Assembly (NCBI RefSeq): GCF_001436035.1
Contig: NZ_AYYM01000001.1
Coordinates: 62,001-126,000 of the forward strand
Origin: Fructilactobacillus sanfranciscensis DSM 20451
GTDB taxonomy: Bacteria > Bacillota > Bacilli > Lactobacillales > Lactobacillaceae
Length of the DNA stretch: 64,000 nt
Direction: 5' to 3'
This document shows positions 11,964 to 21,549 of the stretch, piece after piece (the stretch's first letter is position 1; each line of letters opens with the position of its first letter). The position numbers and the translations under genes were made by a program. The notes under the pieces were generated by a model that ran no database searches, was not told the DNA's origin, and worked only from the letters and a program-made list of their open reading frames with translations.

Positions 11964-12674
11964 TTATTCCTCAACAACTAGTTTGTGAGCAACATATACA
12001 CATGATAAAGTTACAAAAACATAAGCTTGGATACAACCAATGAAGACTGAAAAACCTTGCCAAGCTAATTCTAATGGAGAAGAAACTAAAATCATTCCAA
12101 CTCCACCAGAAAAGGCCATTTTAGCAATCAATCCTGCTAATAGTTCACCAGCAAATATATTACCATACACCCGAATACCCAAAGTTAAGAAATTAGTCAA
12201 CTCTTCCATCAAGTTAATTGGTAACAAGTATGAAATAGGTTGCATATAGGTTTCAAAATGTTTTTTGTACCCGAGTTTCTTAACACTTGAATATTGTGCA
12301 ATCAACAATGACATTAAAGCAAAAGCCATTGCTACAATTGGGTCTGCGGTCGGACTTTTAACATAAACCACTCCGCCAACTTCAATATGTAAAAACAATC
12401 CCAAAAGATTAGAAATTAATATGAAGTAGAAAAGTGTAAATGCCCAAAGCCCATAATCCTTGGTTGAACCGCTTGGCATTGTAGACTTAATAATTCCATT
12501 AGTAAAGTCAATCATATACTCTAAGAAATTTTGTTTTCCTTTTGGTTTCAATTGAATTTTTCGCGAACAATAGAAAACTAATCCGAAAACAATTAAAGCC
12601 ACAACAATACCAGAAATCATATTTCCAACGTTAAAGGTTAACCCAAACAATTGGAAAGTACGAGTCTTGTCCAC
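11964..12674 (-). CDS. atpB: F1Fo ATP synthase a subunit
   Basis: Membrane a subunit (236 aa) that forms the proton half-channels against the c-ring. The essential arginine is Arg168 in LGIRVYGNIFAGE. Several membrane spans are visible. The start is GTG at 12674 behind AGAGGTGAT. It is the first gene of the operon; no atpI gene is found between it and upp. Confidence 0.96.
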   Translation of the reverse strand: MDKTRTFQLFGLTFNVGNMISGIVVALIVFGLVFYCSRKIQLKPKGKQNFLEYMIDFTNGIIKSTMPSGSTKDYGLWAFTLFYFILISNLLGLFLHIEVGGVVYVKSPTADPIVAMAFALMSLLIAQYSSVKKLGYKKHFETYMQPISYLLPINLMEELTNFLTLGIRVYGNIFAGELLAGLIAKMAFSGGVGMILVSSPLELAWQGFSVFIGCIQAYVFVTLSCVYVAHKLVVEE

Positions 12675-12788
12675 AATATATCACCTCTTTTTTCCTTTCA
12701 TTTTAGTGAACGGTAAGGAAAATAGATGCAGTAACTTACCACCCATTCTAGAATGTAATTAAAAAAATCACAATCTAAAATAACTAAA

Positions 12789-12817
12789 ATTATACTACTG
12801 TCTTAATTATAATTCAA
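12789..12817 (-). promoter_or_regulatory. Promoter of the atp operon
   Basis: On the minus strand TTGAAT (12812-12817), a 17-bp spacer and TATAAT (12789-12794) make a near-consensus sigma-A promoter about 115 nt ahead of atpB. The leader between shows no clear structure. Confidence 0.75.
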
Positions 12818-12855
12818 AGGCAAATACTTCAATTTTTAATACTTCTTTAAAATAT

Positions 12856-12887
12856 AGAAAAAAGTAGAAGTCAGATAACTTTTACTT
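12856..12887 (-). terminator. Intrinsic terminator after upp
   Basis: AAGTAAAAGT and ACTTCTACTT arms (one mismatch) with a 6-nt loop, followed by a T run on the minus strand, directly beyond the upp stop. Confidence 0.65.
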
Positions 12888-12895
12888 AATTTTAA

Positions 12896-13522
12896 TTATT
12901 TAGTCCCAAATAAACGATCTCCAGCATCACCAAGACCAGGAACAATGTATCCATTTTCAAGTTTATCATCTAAAGCAGCCGCGTAGATATCAATATCTGG
13001 ATGAGCTTCTTCAAGTGCTTTAACCCCTTCTGGAGCAGATACTAAACAAACAAATTTAATGTTTTTAGCGCCACGTTTTTTTAGGGCATCAATTGCCATG
13101 ATAGCTGACCCACCAGTAGCGAGCATTGGATCAACAACTAAAACTTCACGATCACTAATATCTGATGGCAATTTGCAGAAATATTCATGTGGTTCCAAGG
13201 TATCTTCATCACGGAACATTCCAATATGACCAACTCGAGCACTTGGAAGTAAATCTAAAATTCCATCAACCATTCCAATTCCGGCACGAAGAATTGGCAC
13301 AATTGCAACTTTTTTACCAGCTAATTCTTTAGCATGAGCTGTTCCCATTGGTGTTTCAATGTCAACATCTTTTAAAGGCATATCGCGAGTTACTTCAAAA
13401 GCCATTAAATTAGAGATTTCGTTAACTACTTCACGAAATTCATTTGTTCCAGTGTTCTTATTTCTAATAATACTTAATTTATGTTGGATCAATGGATGAT
13501 CCATAATGTGAAATTTACCCAT
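12896..13522 (-). CDS. upp: Uracil phosphoribosyltransferase
   Basis: Salvages uracil to UMP with PRPP. The PRPP-binding loop [11 protein letters not shown] and the family stretches [13 protein letters not shown] and [11 protein letters not shown] are present. An upstream GTG at 13531 is part of a longer frame, but GAGGAG lies only about a base away from it; ATG 13522 ([10 protein letters not shown], 208 aa) has a 10-nt spacing and the usual family N-terminus. It follows glyA on the same strand, the common upp-atp order. Confidence 0.95.
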   Translation of the reverse strand: MGKFHIMDHPLIQHKLSIIRNKNTGTNEFREVVNEISNLMAFEVTRDMPLKDVDIETPMGTAHAKELAGKKVAIVPILRAGIGMVDGILDLLPSARVGHIGMFRDEDTLEPHEYFCKLPSDISDREVLVVDPMLATGGSAIMAIDALKKRGAKNIKFVCLVSAPEGVKALEEAHPDIDIYAAALDDKLENGYIVPGLGDAGDRLFGTK

Positions 13523-13570
13523 ACCAAACACACTCCTCTTTTTTATATTATTTTAACACATTACTACTAT

Positions 13571-14812
13571 TTATCTAGTAATTGGGTGAGTTGCACACAT
13601 TGCCTCAACTTCAGTTTTAACTTCATTCAAAGCGGTTTGATTATCATAGTTTTCAATTGCTTTAATAATTAAATCTGCAACTTTACGTGAATCTCCTTCA
13701 CCAAATCCACGAGACGTAATCGCTGGAGTTCCAATTCGAACTCCACTAGTGACAAATGGACTTAATTTTTCGTTAGGAAGAGCTTCTTTGTTAGTCATAA
13801 TTTTTACAGAATCTAATAAATTTTGGGCTTCTTTTCCATTTAATTTAGTTTTAGTTAAATCAATGGTCATCAAATGATTATCCGTTCCACCAGAAACCAC
13901 TCTAATAGTTCCTGATTTTTCAAATTCATCTGCCATTGCTTGAGCATTCTTAATCACTTGTTTTGTATAATTTTTAAATTCAGGTTGCAAATCTTCGTAA
14001 AATGCGGATGCTTTACCCGCAATCACATGTTCAAGTGGACCACCTTGAGAACGTGGGAAAACAGCAGAATTTAATTTTTTAGCATTTTCAGCTTGTGAAA
14101 GAATCATTCCTCCGCGAGGACCACGAAGGGTTTTGTGAGTAGTCGTGGTAACTACATCCGCAATTCCAACTGGATTTGGATGTAGACCAGTTGCCACTAA
14201 TCCAGCAATATGGGCAATATCTACCATTAAATATGCTCCAACCTCATCTGCAATCTTACGAAATGCGTTCCAATCAATAATTCGACTGTATGCTGAAGCT
14301 CCCGCAACAATCATTTTAGGATGAACTTCATGAGCAATTTTACTAATTTCGTCATAATCAAGTAGTTCAGTCTCATGATTCAAACCATATGAGTAGGATT
14401 TATAAATTTTACCTGAAAAACTAACTTTTGCACCGTGAGTCAAGTGACCTCCAGCATTCAAATCCATTCCTAAAATAACATCGCCGGGCTTTAAAAAAGC
14501 AGCATAAGCGGCTTCATTTGCTTGCGACCCAGAATGTGGTTGAACATTCACGTATTCAGCACCAAATAGTTCTTTAGCTCGGTTAATCGCTAAATTTTCA
14601 ACAATATCAACATCTTCACAACCACCATAATAACGGTGACCAGGATAACCTTCAGCATATTTATTAGTTAATACAGATCCTTGTGCTGCTCTAACCGCAT
14701 TAGAAACGATGTTTTCTGACGCAATTAATTCAATGGTCGTTTCCTGTCGTTGTTTTTCAGCTGCAATAGCATCCCATAATTCTGGATCATCTTTCAAATA
14801 ATCATAACTCAT
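13571..14812 (-). CDS. glyA: Serine hydroxymethyltransferase
   Basis: PLP enzyme interconverting serine and glycine with tetrahydrofolate, supplying one-carbon units. 413 aa. The PLP lysine is Lys227 in [22 protein letters not shown] and [10 protein letters not shown] are also seen. It lies between sua5 and upp in the tdk-prfA-prmC-sua5-glyA-upp run. Confidence 0.96.
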   Translation of the reverse strand: MSYDYLKDDPELWDAIAAEKQRQETTIELIASENIVSNAVRAAQGSVLTNKYAEGYPGHRYYGGCEDVDIVENLAINRAKELFGAEYVNVQPHSGSQANEAAYAAFLKPGDVILGMDLNAGGHLTHGAKVSFSGKIYKSYSYGLNHETELLDYDEISKIAHEVHPKMIVAGASAYSRIIDWNAFRKIADEVGAYLMVDIAHIAGLVATGLHPNPVGIADVVTTTTHKTLRGPRGGMILSQAENAKKLNSAVFPRSQGGPLEHVIAGKASAFYEDLQPEFKNYTKQVIKNAQAMADEFEKSGTIRVVSGGTDNHLMTIDLTKTKLNGKEAQNLLDSVKIMTNKEALPNEKLSPFVTSGVRIGTPAITSRGFGEGDSRKVADLIIKAIENYDNQTALNEVKTEVEAMCATHPITR

Positions 14813-14869
14813 ACCGCTTTACCTCACTTTTAAATTGGGGAATTGTTTAAATAAAATTGCTTATTCAAA

Positions 14870-15889
14870 TTATACTTGGTCAAAATGCTTTTGCCCAGCG
14901 GATTTGCTCAAGCGATTCATATATGCCTCACCCAAACCTTCATTGGAGAAGCCCTGAGCTAGAATCGTCTTGATTTTTGGATTCAAATCGAACTCACGTA
15001 ATCCTGCAAAGAGTAAATGGCTAGCTGATTTAATGTCCATACCAAGACTAAAAATTTTAGTATTCTTAGGCCAATTATTGTTAGTAATCACATCATCGGT
15101 GGCTAAAATTCCTACCATTTTTTTTTGTGATTGAATCCATTCAATCACTTTTTTCCATTCATGTTTTTCATCGACAATCTGAACGTCAGCACTAGGAGAA
15201 TAATGTGTGTACTTCATTCCTGGTGCCTTGGGAATATCATTTTTGCCCACTTTCTTTTCTGAATCATCAACTTTACCAATCACTTCTTCAATCTTTGCTT
15301 GAGTTACTGCTCCTGGTCGAAGAATAGCTGGCGTTTTTGTCGACATGTCAATCACTGTAGATTCAACTCCAACTTCAGTTGCACCGGCATCTAAAATTCC
15401 AGCAATCTTACCATGTAAGTCATGATAAACGTGTTCAGCTAAAGTGGGACTTGGTTTTCCAGAAGTATTTGCTGAAGGGCCTACTAAAGGAACCCCTGCT
15501 GTTTTAATTAAATCAATTGTAGCTTGCTTATCTGGATTTCTGAAGGCAGCTGTATCTAAACCACCCGTAACTTTTTTCGATAAAGCATTAGGCTTAAGCT
15601 TCAAAATGATGGTCAATGGACCTGGCCAAAACGCTTTAATCAATTTCTTGGTTTTTTCATCGAGTGGTAAAGCATACTTTTCAACTGTTTTTACATCGGC
15701 AACGTGAACAATCAAAGGATTATCACTAGGACGACCTTTAGCCTTATATACTTTTTCAACCGCATCAACGTTCGTAGCATCTGCCCCTAATCCATATACC
15801 GTTTCAGTTGGAAATGAAACTAAATTTCCCCGTTTAATTTCTGCTGCAGCCTGATCAATTTGATTAGGTTTAAATATTTTAGTTTCCAT
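14870..15889 (-). CDS. L-threonylcarbamoyladenylate synthase (Sua5/YwlC type)
   Basis: Makes threonylcarbamoyl-AMP from threonine, bicarbonate and ATP, the first step of t6A formation at position 37 of ANN-decoding tRNAs. Residues 1-200 are the YrdC/Sua5 fold (FPTETVYGLGADA, KGRPSDNPLIVHV, GPSANTSGKPSPT, VESTVIDM); residues 230-339 form the extra Sua5 C-terminal domain after the APGMKYTHYSP linker. 339 aa fits the long Sua5 type. Start ATG 15889 overlaps the end of prmC by 11 bp. Confidence 0.93.
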   Translation of the reverse strand: METKIFKPNQIDQAAAEIKRGNLVSFPTETVYGLGADATNVDAVEKVYKAKGRPSDNPLIVHVADVKTVEKYALPLDEKTKKLIKAFWPGPLTIILKLKPNALSKKVTGGLDTAAFRNPDKQATIDLIKTAGVPLVGPSANTSGKPSPTLAEHVYHDLHGKIAGILDAGATEVGVESTVIDMSTKTPAILRPGAVTQAKIEEVIGKVDDSEKKVGKNDIPKAPGMKYTHYSPSADVQIVDEKHEWKKVIEWIQSQKKMVGILATDDVITNNNWPKNTKIFSLGMDIKSASHLLFAGLREFDLNPKIKTILAQGFSNEGLGEAYMNRLSKSAGQKHFDQV

Positions 15890-16754
15890 TATTATTCTCC
15901 TTTAAATCCATTTTAATCATACGATCATGGCCAGCTAAATCTTGCCGTAAAATAGTATCAGCCGTTTTATAACTATCTTCTAATAACTTAATAACTGACT
16001 GTCCTTGATGAAATCCAATTTCTAAATATAATGAACCACTATCAGTTAAATAATTTCCAGCCTCTTTAGCTAAACGTTCATAGATAAAGAGCCCCTCATG
16101 TTTAGCAAAGAGCGCTAATTGGGGTTCGTAGTCGATTACATCTTGATCCATCAATCTTTTTTCATCATAAGCAATATATGGAGGATTTGAAACAATTACA
16201 TCAAATTTTTTACCAGCAAATTTTGCTAATAAATCACTTTCAACAAAATTAATTTTAACACCATTGAGTTGCGCATTTGATTTAGCAACTTTTAAAGCAT
16301 CCGTCGAAATATCCGATGCCGTAATTTGCCAATCAGGTCGTTGCTTTTTTAATGAAATTGCAATTGCACCACTTCCAGTCCCAATATCCAATACTTTCAG
16401 TGGTTGCTTAGAATAATCTGCTAAAATCCATTCAACCAATTCTTCCGTTTCTGGTCGTGGAATCAAAACGTTTTGATCAACTTTTATCGGATAACCATAA
16501 AAATAAGTTTTTCCAATAATATATTGAGCTGGCTCACCATTAATTAAACGATTAACGTTATTAATAAATTCTTCACGTTCTTTTACCGTCATCTTAGTTC
16601 GATAATTACGTAATAGAGTGGTTAAATCCCAGTTCATTTGACTTAACAATAAAAATTGAACTTCATCAGTTTCAATATTTTTATCCTTTATACACAAAGA
16701 AGCCCATTTTAGGGCTTCAAAGAATGTGACATCTTGCTTAAGCTTCGTTGTCAT
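15879..16754 (-). CDS. prmC: Peptide chain release factor N5-glutamine methyltransferase
   Basis: Methylates the Gln of the GGQ motif in RF1/RF2 using SAM. 291 aa: an N-terminal helical domain, then a Rossmann methyltransferase with motif [14 protein letters not shown] and the substrate motif NPPYIAYDE. It overlaps prfA (its substrate gene) by 17 bp and sua5 by 11 bp, so the three are translated together. Confidence 0.95.
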   Translation of the reverse strand: MTTKLKQDVTFFEALKWASLCIKDKNIETDEVQFLLLSQMNWDLTTLLRNYRTKMTVKEREEFINNVNRLINGEPAQYIIGKTYFYGYPIKVDQNVLIPRPETEELVEWILADYSKQPLKVLDIGTGSGAIAISLKKQRPDWQITASDISTDALKVAKSNAQLNGVKINFVESDLLAKFAGKKFDVIVSNPPYIAYDEKRLMDQDVIDYEPQLALFAKHEGLFIYERLAKEAGNYLTDSGSLYLEIGFHQGQSVIKLLEDSYKTADTILRQDLAGHDRMIKMDLKENNNGN

Positions 16755-17841
16755 TTAAGTGCTCCATTTTTTCTGCTTGATCAGAAACAATCAATGCATC
16801 AATGATTTCACCTAAATCGCCGGCCATCACTTTATCTAATTTGTTTAGTGTCAAACCAATTCGGTGATCGGTCACACGGTTTTGTGGATAGTTGTAAGTT
16901 CGAATTCTTTCAGAACGGTCACCTGTTCCAACGGCCGACTTACGTTGAGCATTATATTGATCTTCTTCTTTTTGCTTATAATAATCATAAACCCGAGCCT
17001 TCAAAACGTTCATTGCTTTAACCCGGTTTTGTTGTTGTGATCGTTCGTCTTGCATGGCAACCACAATTCCGGTTGGCAAATGGGTCATCCGAACAGCTGA
17101 TGAAGTTTTGTTAATATGTTGTCCACCGGCTCCTGAGGAACGATAAACATCGGTCCGAATATCACTTGGATCAATTGTAATATCAACGTCTTCTTCTTCA
17201 GGCATCACGCCAACCGTAGCTGTCGAAGTATGCACTCTTCCAGCCGATTCAGTTTCGGGAACTCGTTGAACTCGGTGAGCACCATTTTCAAATTTGAGCT
17301 TAGAATAAACGTTATCACCAGTAATCATCAATACAATTTGTTTAAAGCCCCCAACTTCAGTTGGAACCTCATCAATAACTTGAACTTGCCAACCTTGAGT
17401 TTCGGCATACTTAACGTACATGTTGTACAAATCACCAGCGAATAAACTAGCTTCGTCTCCCCCAGCTGCTCCATGGATTTCCATGATAATATTCTTATCA
17501 TCATTTGGATCCTTAGGAATTAACATGATTTTTAATTTTTCTTCCAGTTCCGTTTTTTGTTCTTCTAAATCAGAAATTTCGGCTTTTACCATTTCATTCA
17601 TATCATCATCAAGTTTTTCTTTAAGCATTTCTTGATCATCATTGAGTGATTCCGTCACTTCTCGATATTTTTTATATGTTTCAACGGTCTCACGTAAATT
17701 ACCCTCTTCTTTAGATAATTTCATGAATCGTTTTGTATCTGAAATAACTTCAGGATCACTGATTAACTCATTAACTTCTTCGTAACGGTCAGAGACAGAT
17801 TGTAACTTATCAAAAATCTGATCCATTTTATTATCGGCCAT
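16738..17841 (-). CDS. prfA: Peptide chain release factor 1
   Basis: Recognises UAA and UAG stop codons and triggers peptide release. 367 aa; the GGQ tripeptide lies in [14 protein letters not shown] and the C-terminal half has the usual RF fold. Start ATG 17841 has GAGGAG 4 nt upstream. It lies between tdk and prmC as in Bacillus and lactobacilli. Confidence 0.96.
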   Translation of the reverse strand: MADNKMDQIFDKLQSVSDRYEEVNELISDPEVISDTKRFMKLSKEEGNLRETVETYKKYREVTESLNDDQEMLKEKLDDDMNEMVKAEISDLEEQKTELEEKLKIMLIPKDPNDDKNIIMEIHGAAGGDEASLFAGDLYNMYVKYAETQGWQVQVIDEVPTEVGGFKQIVLMITGDNVYSKLKFENGAHRVQRVPETESAGRVHTSTATVGVMPEEEDVDITIDPSDIRTDVYRSSGAGGQHINKTSSAVRMTHLPTGIVVAMQDERSQQQNRVKAMNVLKARVYDYYKQKEEDQYNAQRKSAVGTGDRSERIRTYNYPQNRVTDHRIGLTLNKLDKVMAGDLGEIIDALIVSDQAEKMEHLNDNEA

Positions 17842-17861
17842 TTTACTCCTCTTTCTTTCAT

Positions 17862-18446
17862 TTATTGTTTAGGTGGATGATTATAATGTTCTCGACAAAC
17901 AGGATAATATGATTCATTGCCTCCCATTACAACTTGTTCGCCCTCATAAACTGGTTTTTTATCATGAAAACGAAGATTCATTGTGGCTTTTTTTTCACAG
18001 AACCAACAAATGGTCTTCATTTCCTCTAGCTTATCAGCATAAAGTAAGAGATACTTTGATCCCTCAAACAACTGATTTTGAAAATCGTTTTTTAGTCCAA
18101 AAGCCATTACCGGAATATCTAATTCATCTACGACTTGAGCCAACTCTTTAATATGATGTTTTTCTAAAAATTGTGCTTCATCAATTAAAATACAACTCAC
18201 TCGATCATTAATTTCACTTAATCGATTTTGGACTAGTTGCATTGCATTTGCATCTGGTTTAATCGCAATTGCAACTCTTTCTAAACCAATTCGAGACGCA
18301 ATTGTGCCCTCTTTTTCTCGTGTATCTAAAGCACTCGTCATTAGAATAACTTTTTTGCCCTGTTCCTCGTAGTTATGTGCTACCTTAATAATTTCAAATG
18401 ACTTTCCACTATTCATGGCGCCATAACGAAAGAAAAGTTGTGCCAA
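17862..18446 (-). CDS. tdk: Thymidine kinase
   Basis: Phosphorylates thymidine to dTMP (type II TK). 194 aa; P-loop GAMNSGKS at residues 9-16, Walker B/base IDEAQFL, and zinc-lasso cysteines in CWFCEKK and the C-terminal CREHYN. The start is TTG 18446 behind AAAGGTGAT. First gene of its unit and divergent from murT. Confidence 0.94.
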   Translation of the reverse strand: MAQLFFRYGAMNSGKSFEIIKVAHNYEEQGKKVILMTSALDTREKEGTIASRIGLERVAIAIKPDANAMQLVQNRLSEINDRVSCILIDEAQFLEKHHIKELAQVVDELDIPVMAFGLKNDFQNQLFEGSKYLLLYADKLEEMKTICWFCEKKATMNLRFHDKKPVYEGEQVVMGGNESYYPVCREHYNHPPKQ

Positions 18447-18632
18447 AATATCACCTTTTTCTATAAAATACTCTTAGTTTTATTATAGCTAATTTTTTAT
18501 CTTTCTGCATTCGTAATTTAGAATTGTTAATATAACGTAAAGATATCTCTAATTTTAGTTTAGTTGTCGGTTTTATGCTAAAATCAAAAGTATTGGATTG
18601 TAAAATATTTTAAACTAAGGATGTGAGCGTTA

Positions 18633-19985
18633 ATGACTTTTAAGAGTGATATCGCAACTCTAGCAGGAAAATCTTCATATTGGTTTTTACATACCTTTAT
18701 GGGTGGTGGAAGTTCTTTACCAGGTAAAATCACCACTAAGATTGACCCAAATGTGTTAACCGAACTTGGAAAAAACTACGATGTAATTATTGTTAGTGGA
18801 ACCAACGGAAAAACACTTACTACTGCATTAATCGTGCAAGTATTAAAAGAAAAATACAACGAAATCTTAACCAACAAAAGCGGTTCAAACATGATTCAAG
18901 GAATTGTTTCTACCTTTCTTGAAGCTAAAAAACCACGCAATGGGCAAAAACCAATTGCCGTTATTGAAGTTGATGAAGCAAACGTTAAGTTAATTGTTGA
19001 ACAAATTAAACCAAAAATGTTTGTTTTAACCAATATTTTCCGAGATCAACTTGATCGATATGGTGAAATTTATACGACATATCAAAAAATTCTTGATGGA
19101 ATTGAATTAGATCCCAGTGCAACCGTAATTTCAAATGGTGATGAACCAATTTTCAATTCAGTTGAACTTCCTAATCCACAAATTTATTATGGATTTGAAA
19201 ATCAACTAGCATCTGGCAATTTTAAAGCTCATGCAAATACTGACGGGATTATTTGTCCCATTTGTCATCACATTTTACATTACCACTATTTAATTTATGC
19301 TAACTTGGGTGATTACTTCTGTCCTAACTGTGGTTACCATCGTCCAGAATTAAAGTACAAAGTTACCAGTGTTGAAAATCAAACTCCAGTTGAATCAAAG
19401 TTTGATATTGACAATCATCAATATCAAATCAGTGTGGGTGGAACCTACAATATTTACAATGCCTTAGCTGCCTATGCAGTTGGTCGTGAATTAGGAGTTA
19501 CTCCAGAACAGATTAAGCATGCTTTCGATGCTAATGAAAGAATTTTTGGACGCCAAGAAGAAATTCATGTTGGCGATAAAGATGTCACAATTATTTTAGT
19601 TAAAAATCCGGTTGGAACTAATCAAGTGATTGATTTGCTAACTACTGAAAATGAACCATTTTCGTTTATGGCTTTGCTAAACGCTAATTATGCTGATGGA
19701 ATTGATACTAGTTGGATTTGGGATGGTGAATTCGAAAGATTACCAAAGATGAACATTCAACAGTTTGAAACTGGAGGTTCTCGCTACAAAGATATTACTT
19801 TCCGTCTAAAAGTTGCTGGTGTGCCTGATGACAAACATATCGTCCAACCAGATTTAGAAAAAGTGGTTGATGATATTAAAAAAATGCCAACTAAAAAGGT
19901 TTATATCTTAGCAACCTATACTGCAATGATGCAAGTTAGATCTATTTTAGCTAAGCGTGGTTACATTAAAGGAGGACAAAACTAA
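18633..19985 (+). CDS. murT: Lipid II isoglutaminyl synthase, MurT subunit
   Basis: With GatD it amidates the D-Glu of lipid II to D-isoglutamine on the inner face of the membrane. 450 aa: a Mur-ligase central domain with P-loop GTNGKT (56-61), a four-cysteine zinc ribbon (C208, C211, C230, C233) and a C-terminal DUF1727 domain from about residue 315. SD AAGGATGTGAG precedes ATG 18633. It overlaps gatD by one base. Confidence 0.95.
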   Translation: MTFKSDIATLAGKSSYWFLHTFMGGGSSLPGKITTKIDPNVLTELGKNYDVIIVSGTNGKTLTTALIVQVLKEKYNEILTNKSGSNMIQGIVSTFLEAKKPRNGQKPIAVIEVDEANVKLIVEQIKPKMFVLTNIFRDQLDRYGEIYTTYQKILDGIELDPSATVISNGDEPIFNSVELPNPQIYYGFENQLASGNFKAHANTDGIICPICHHILHYHYLIYANLGDYFCPNCGYHRPELKYKVTSVENQTPVESKFDIDNHQYQISVGGTYNIYNALAAYAVGRELGVTPEQIKHAFDANERIFGRQEEIHVGDKDVTIILVKNPVGTNQVIDLLTTENEPFSFMALLNANYADGIDTSWIWDGEFERLPKMNIQQFETGGSRYKDITFRLKVAGVPDDKHIVQPDLEKVVDDIKKMPTKKVYILATYTAMMQVRSILAKRGYIKGGQN

Positions 19986-20689
19986 TGACAATGAGTATTA
20001 GAGTTGCTCATCTTTATGGTGACTTAATGAACACTTATGGTGATATTGGAAATATCTTAACCCTTCAATTCTATGCTAAACAAATTGGTGTGGAAGTTAC
20101 CTCTGATATTGTTTCTTTAGAAGAGGACTTTAAAGCAGATGACTATGATTTTGTTGTCTTCGGTGGTGGCCAAGATTTCGAGCAAACTGTTGTGGCAGAT
20201 GATATTCAATCTAAAAAAGCTGAATTAATTAAGTTTATTGAGGCTAACAAACCATTTGTTGCTGTATGTGGTGGTTATCAAATGCTTGGTAAATATTACG
20301 TTGATGCTAAAGGTCAAAAATTACCTGGAATTGAAGCCATGAACCATTATACTGAGCAACAACATGACCATCGTTTTATTGGTGATGTTGTCATCGAAAA
20401 TGAAAAAAACGGTAACAAATATCATGGTTTTGAAAATCATCAAGGAATCACATTCTTAGGTGAAGATGAACATCCGCTTGGAAAAGTATTGCAAGGATAC
20501 GGTAACAATGGTCAAGACGGTACTGAAGGTGCTGTTCATAAAAATACAGTTGGAACTTATTTTCATGGACCAATTATGGCCCGTAATGGTAACTTCGCTA
20601 AATACATGTTGTTCCAAGCTCTTCAAAACAAATATCCTGATACAGACTTTACTGAAATGAAAAAACAAGTTAAAACTTACGAATATTAA
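19985..20689 (+). CDS. gatD: Lipid II isoglutaminyl synthase, GatD glutaminase subunit
   Basis: Class-I-type glutamine amidotransferase (CobB/CobQ-like) that feeds ammonia to MurT. 234 aa; nucleophile Cys95 in AVCGGYQM and catalytic His194 in GTYFHGP. Its ATG shares a base with the murT TAA stop, and AAAGGAGG lies 9 nt upstream, so the pair is translationally coupled. An alternative ATG two codons on is possible. Confidence 0.95.
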   Translation: MTMSIRVAHLYGDLMNTYGDIGNILTLQFYAKQIGVEVTSDIVSLEEDFKADDYDFVVFGGGQDFEQTVVADDIQSKKAELIKFIEANKPFVAVCGGYQMLGKYYVDAKGQKLPGIEAMNHYTEQQHDHRFIGDVVIENEKNGNKYHGFENHQGITFLGEDEHPLGKVLQGYGNNGQDGTEGAVHKNTVGTYFHGPIMARNGNFAKYMLFQALQNKYPDTDFTEMKKQVKTYEY

Positions 20690-20690
20690 A

Positions 20691-20730
20691 AAATAGACCT
20701 GAATTTTGAATTAATTCGGGTCTATTTTTT
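20691..20730 (+). terminator. Intrinsic terminator after gatD
   Basis: AAAATAGACCTGAAT and ATTCGGGTCTATTTT arms (one G-U pair) followed by T7 immediately after the gatD stop. Confidence 0.85.
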
Positions 20731-20735
20731 TGTAA

Positions 20736-20798
20736 ACAAAAAAGGTCCCCGTTAGGGACCTTTTTGCTGGAAAAGAGTAGTTCCGTTATTTTATAACA
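20736..20798 (-). ncRNA. Candidate small RNA between tRNA-Ser and gatD
   Basis: On the minus strand a promoter (TTGAAA 20826-20831, 16 bp, TATACT 20804-20809) is followed by about 60 nt and then a GC-rich terminator: AAAAAGGTCCC and GGGACCTTTTT arms around CGTTA, with a T run. No ORF lies between. The transcript has an unpaired CU-rich run (ACTCTTTTCC) able to pair with purine-rich ribosome sites. The hairpin could instead be only a second, bidirectional terminator for gatD; the promoter match is what suggests an RNA gene. I do not recognise a known family. Confidence 0.45.
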
Positions 20799-20803
20799 TA
20801 TTG

Positions 20804-20831
20804 AGTATACCATAAGAATTATAGTTTTCAA
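20804..20831 (-). promoter_or_regulatory. Promoter of the candidate small RNA
   Basis: TTGAAA (20826-20831), 16-bp spacer, TATACT (20804-20809), minus strand, with no protein-coding gene downstream before the terminator at 20738-20766. Confidence 0.5.
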
Positions 20832-20889
20832 GAATTAGAAAATTAATATCATACGGGATTATTAGGAAGCATCTCATCAAAAATAAAAA

Positions 20890-20978
20890 GGAGGATACAG
20901 GATTTGAACCTGCGCGCCAAGTATAAGCTTGGTTCGCCGGATTTCGAGTCCGGTGCATTACCACTCTGCCAATCCTCC
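20890..20978 (-). tRNA. tRNA-Ser (anticodon CGA)
   Basis: An 89-nt class II tRNA on the minus strand. Acceptor arms GGAGGAT and ATCCTCC pair; the anticodon stem CCGGA/TCCGG holds loop CTCGAAA with anticodon CGA (reads UCG); a long variable arm (GCGAACCAAG...CTTGGCGC region) and a T-arm with GGTTCAAATCC follow. The 3' CCA is not encoded. It lies 36 nt downstream of apt on the same strand. Confidence 0.95.
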
Positions 20979-20983
20979 ATACT

Positions 20984-21011
20984 AAACTACTTAGACGTAT
21001 CTAAGTAGTTT
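20984..21011. terminator. Hairpin between apt and tRNA-Ser
   Basis: A perfect 12-bp stem (AAACTACTTAGA with TCTAAGTAGTTT) and CGTA loop. Its strong T run lies on the plus strand, where no gene needs it; on the minus strand the tail is only TTTAGT, so some read-through from apt into the tRNA is likely. Confidence 0.5.
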
Positions 21012-21014
21012 TTT

Positions 21015-21533
21015 TTAATATTTCATTAAACTAAGAATATCGTACCCTTTTAGTTTATCACGACCATGGAGTTCTGTTAATTCAACTAAGAATGCAGTAC
21101 CAACTACCACACCACCAAGATCTTCAATTAATTTGATTGTAGCAGCTAAAGTTCCTCCAGTTGCTAATAAATCATCAGTAACGAGTACTTTTTGACCTTG
21201 TTTAATTGCATCTTCATGAAGATAAAGCGCAGATTGCCCATATTCCAGTCCATAAGTTTCTTTAGCTGTCTTACCAGGGAGTTTCCCTTTCTTACGTGCA
21301 GGAGCAAATCCAATGCCTAATTCATATGCAACCGGACATCCAACAATAAATCCACGGGCTTCTGGTCCTACAATTACCTCTGCACCAATTTTTTTAGCGT
21401 AATCAACAATTTCATTTGTAGCTTGCTTATATGCTTCTCCATTTTCTAATAAGGGAGAAATGTCACGAAAAAATACACCTGGTTCTGGAAAATCAGGATA
21501 ACTAGCTATGTAATCTTTTAAATTAAGTGCCAT
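21015..21533 (-). CDS. apt: Adenine phosphoribosyltransferase
   Basis: Converts adenine and PRPP to AMP. 172 aa with the PRPP loop [13 protein letters not shown] and the family stretch [18 protein letters not shown]. Last gene of the rnz-lapA-recJ-apt run, about 16 nt after recJ; recJ-apt is a common pair in Firmicutes. Confidence 0.96.
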   Translation of the reverse strand: MALNLKDYIASYPDFPEPGVFFRDISPLLENGEAYKQATNEIVDYAKKIGAEVIVGPEARGFIVGCPVAYELGIGFAPARKKGKLPGKTAKETYGLEYGQSALYLHEDAIKQGQKVLVTDDLLATGGTLAATIKLIEDLGGVVVGTAFLVELTELHGRDKLKGYDILSLMKY

Positions 21534-21549
21534 CGTTTGGTACTTCCTT

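Noticed and set aside
12675-12895. Search for atpI ahead of atpB
   Set aside because: Only a promoter, leader and the upp terminator are present; no hydrophobic ORF.
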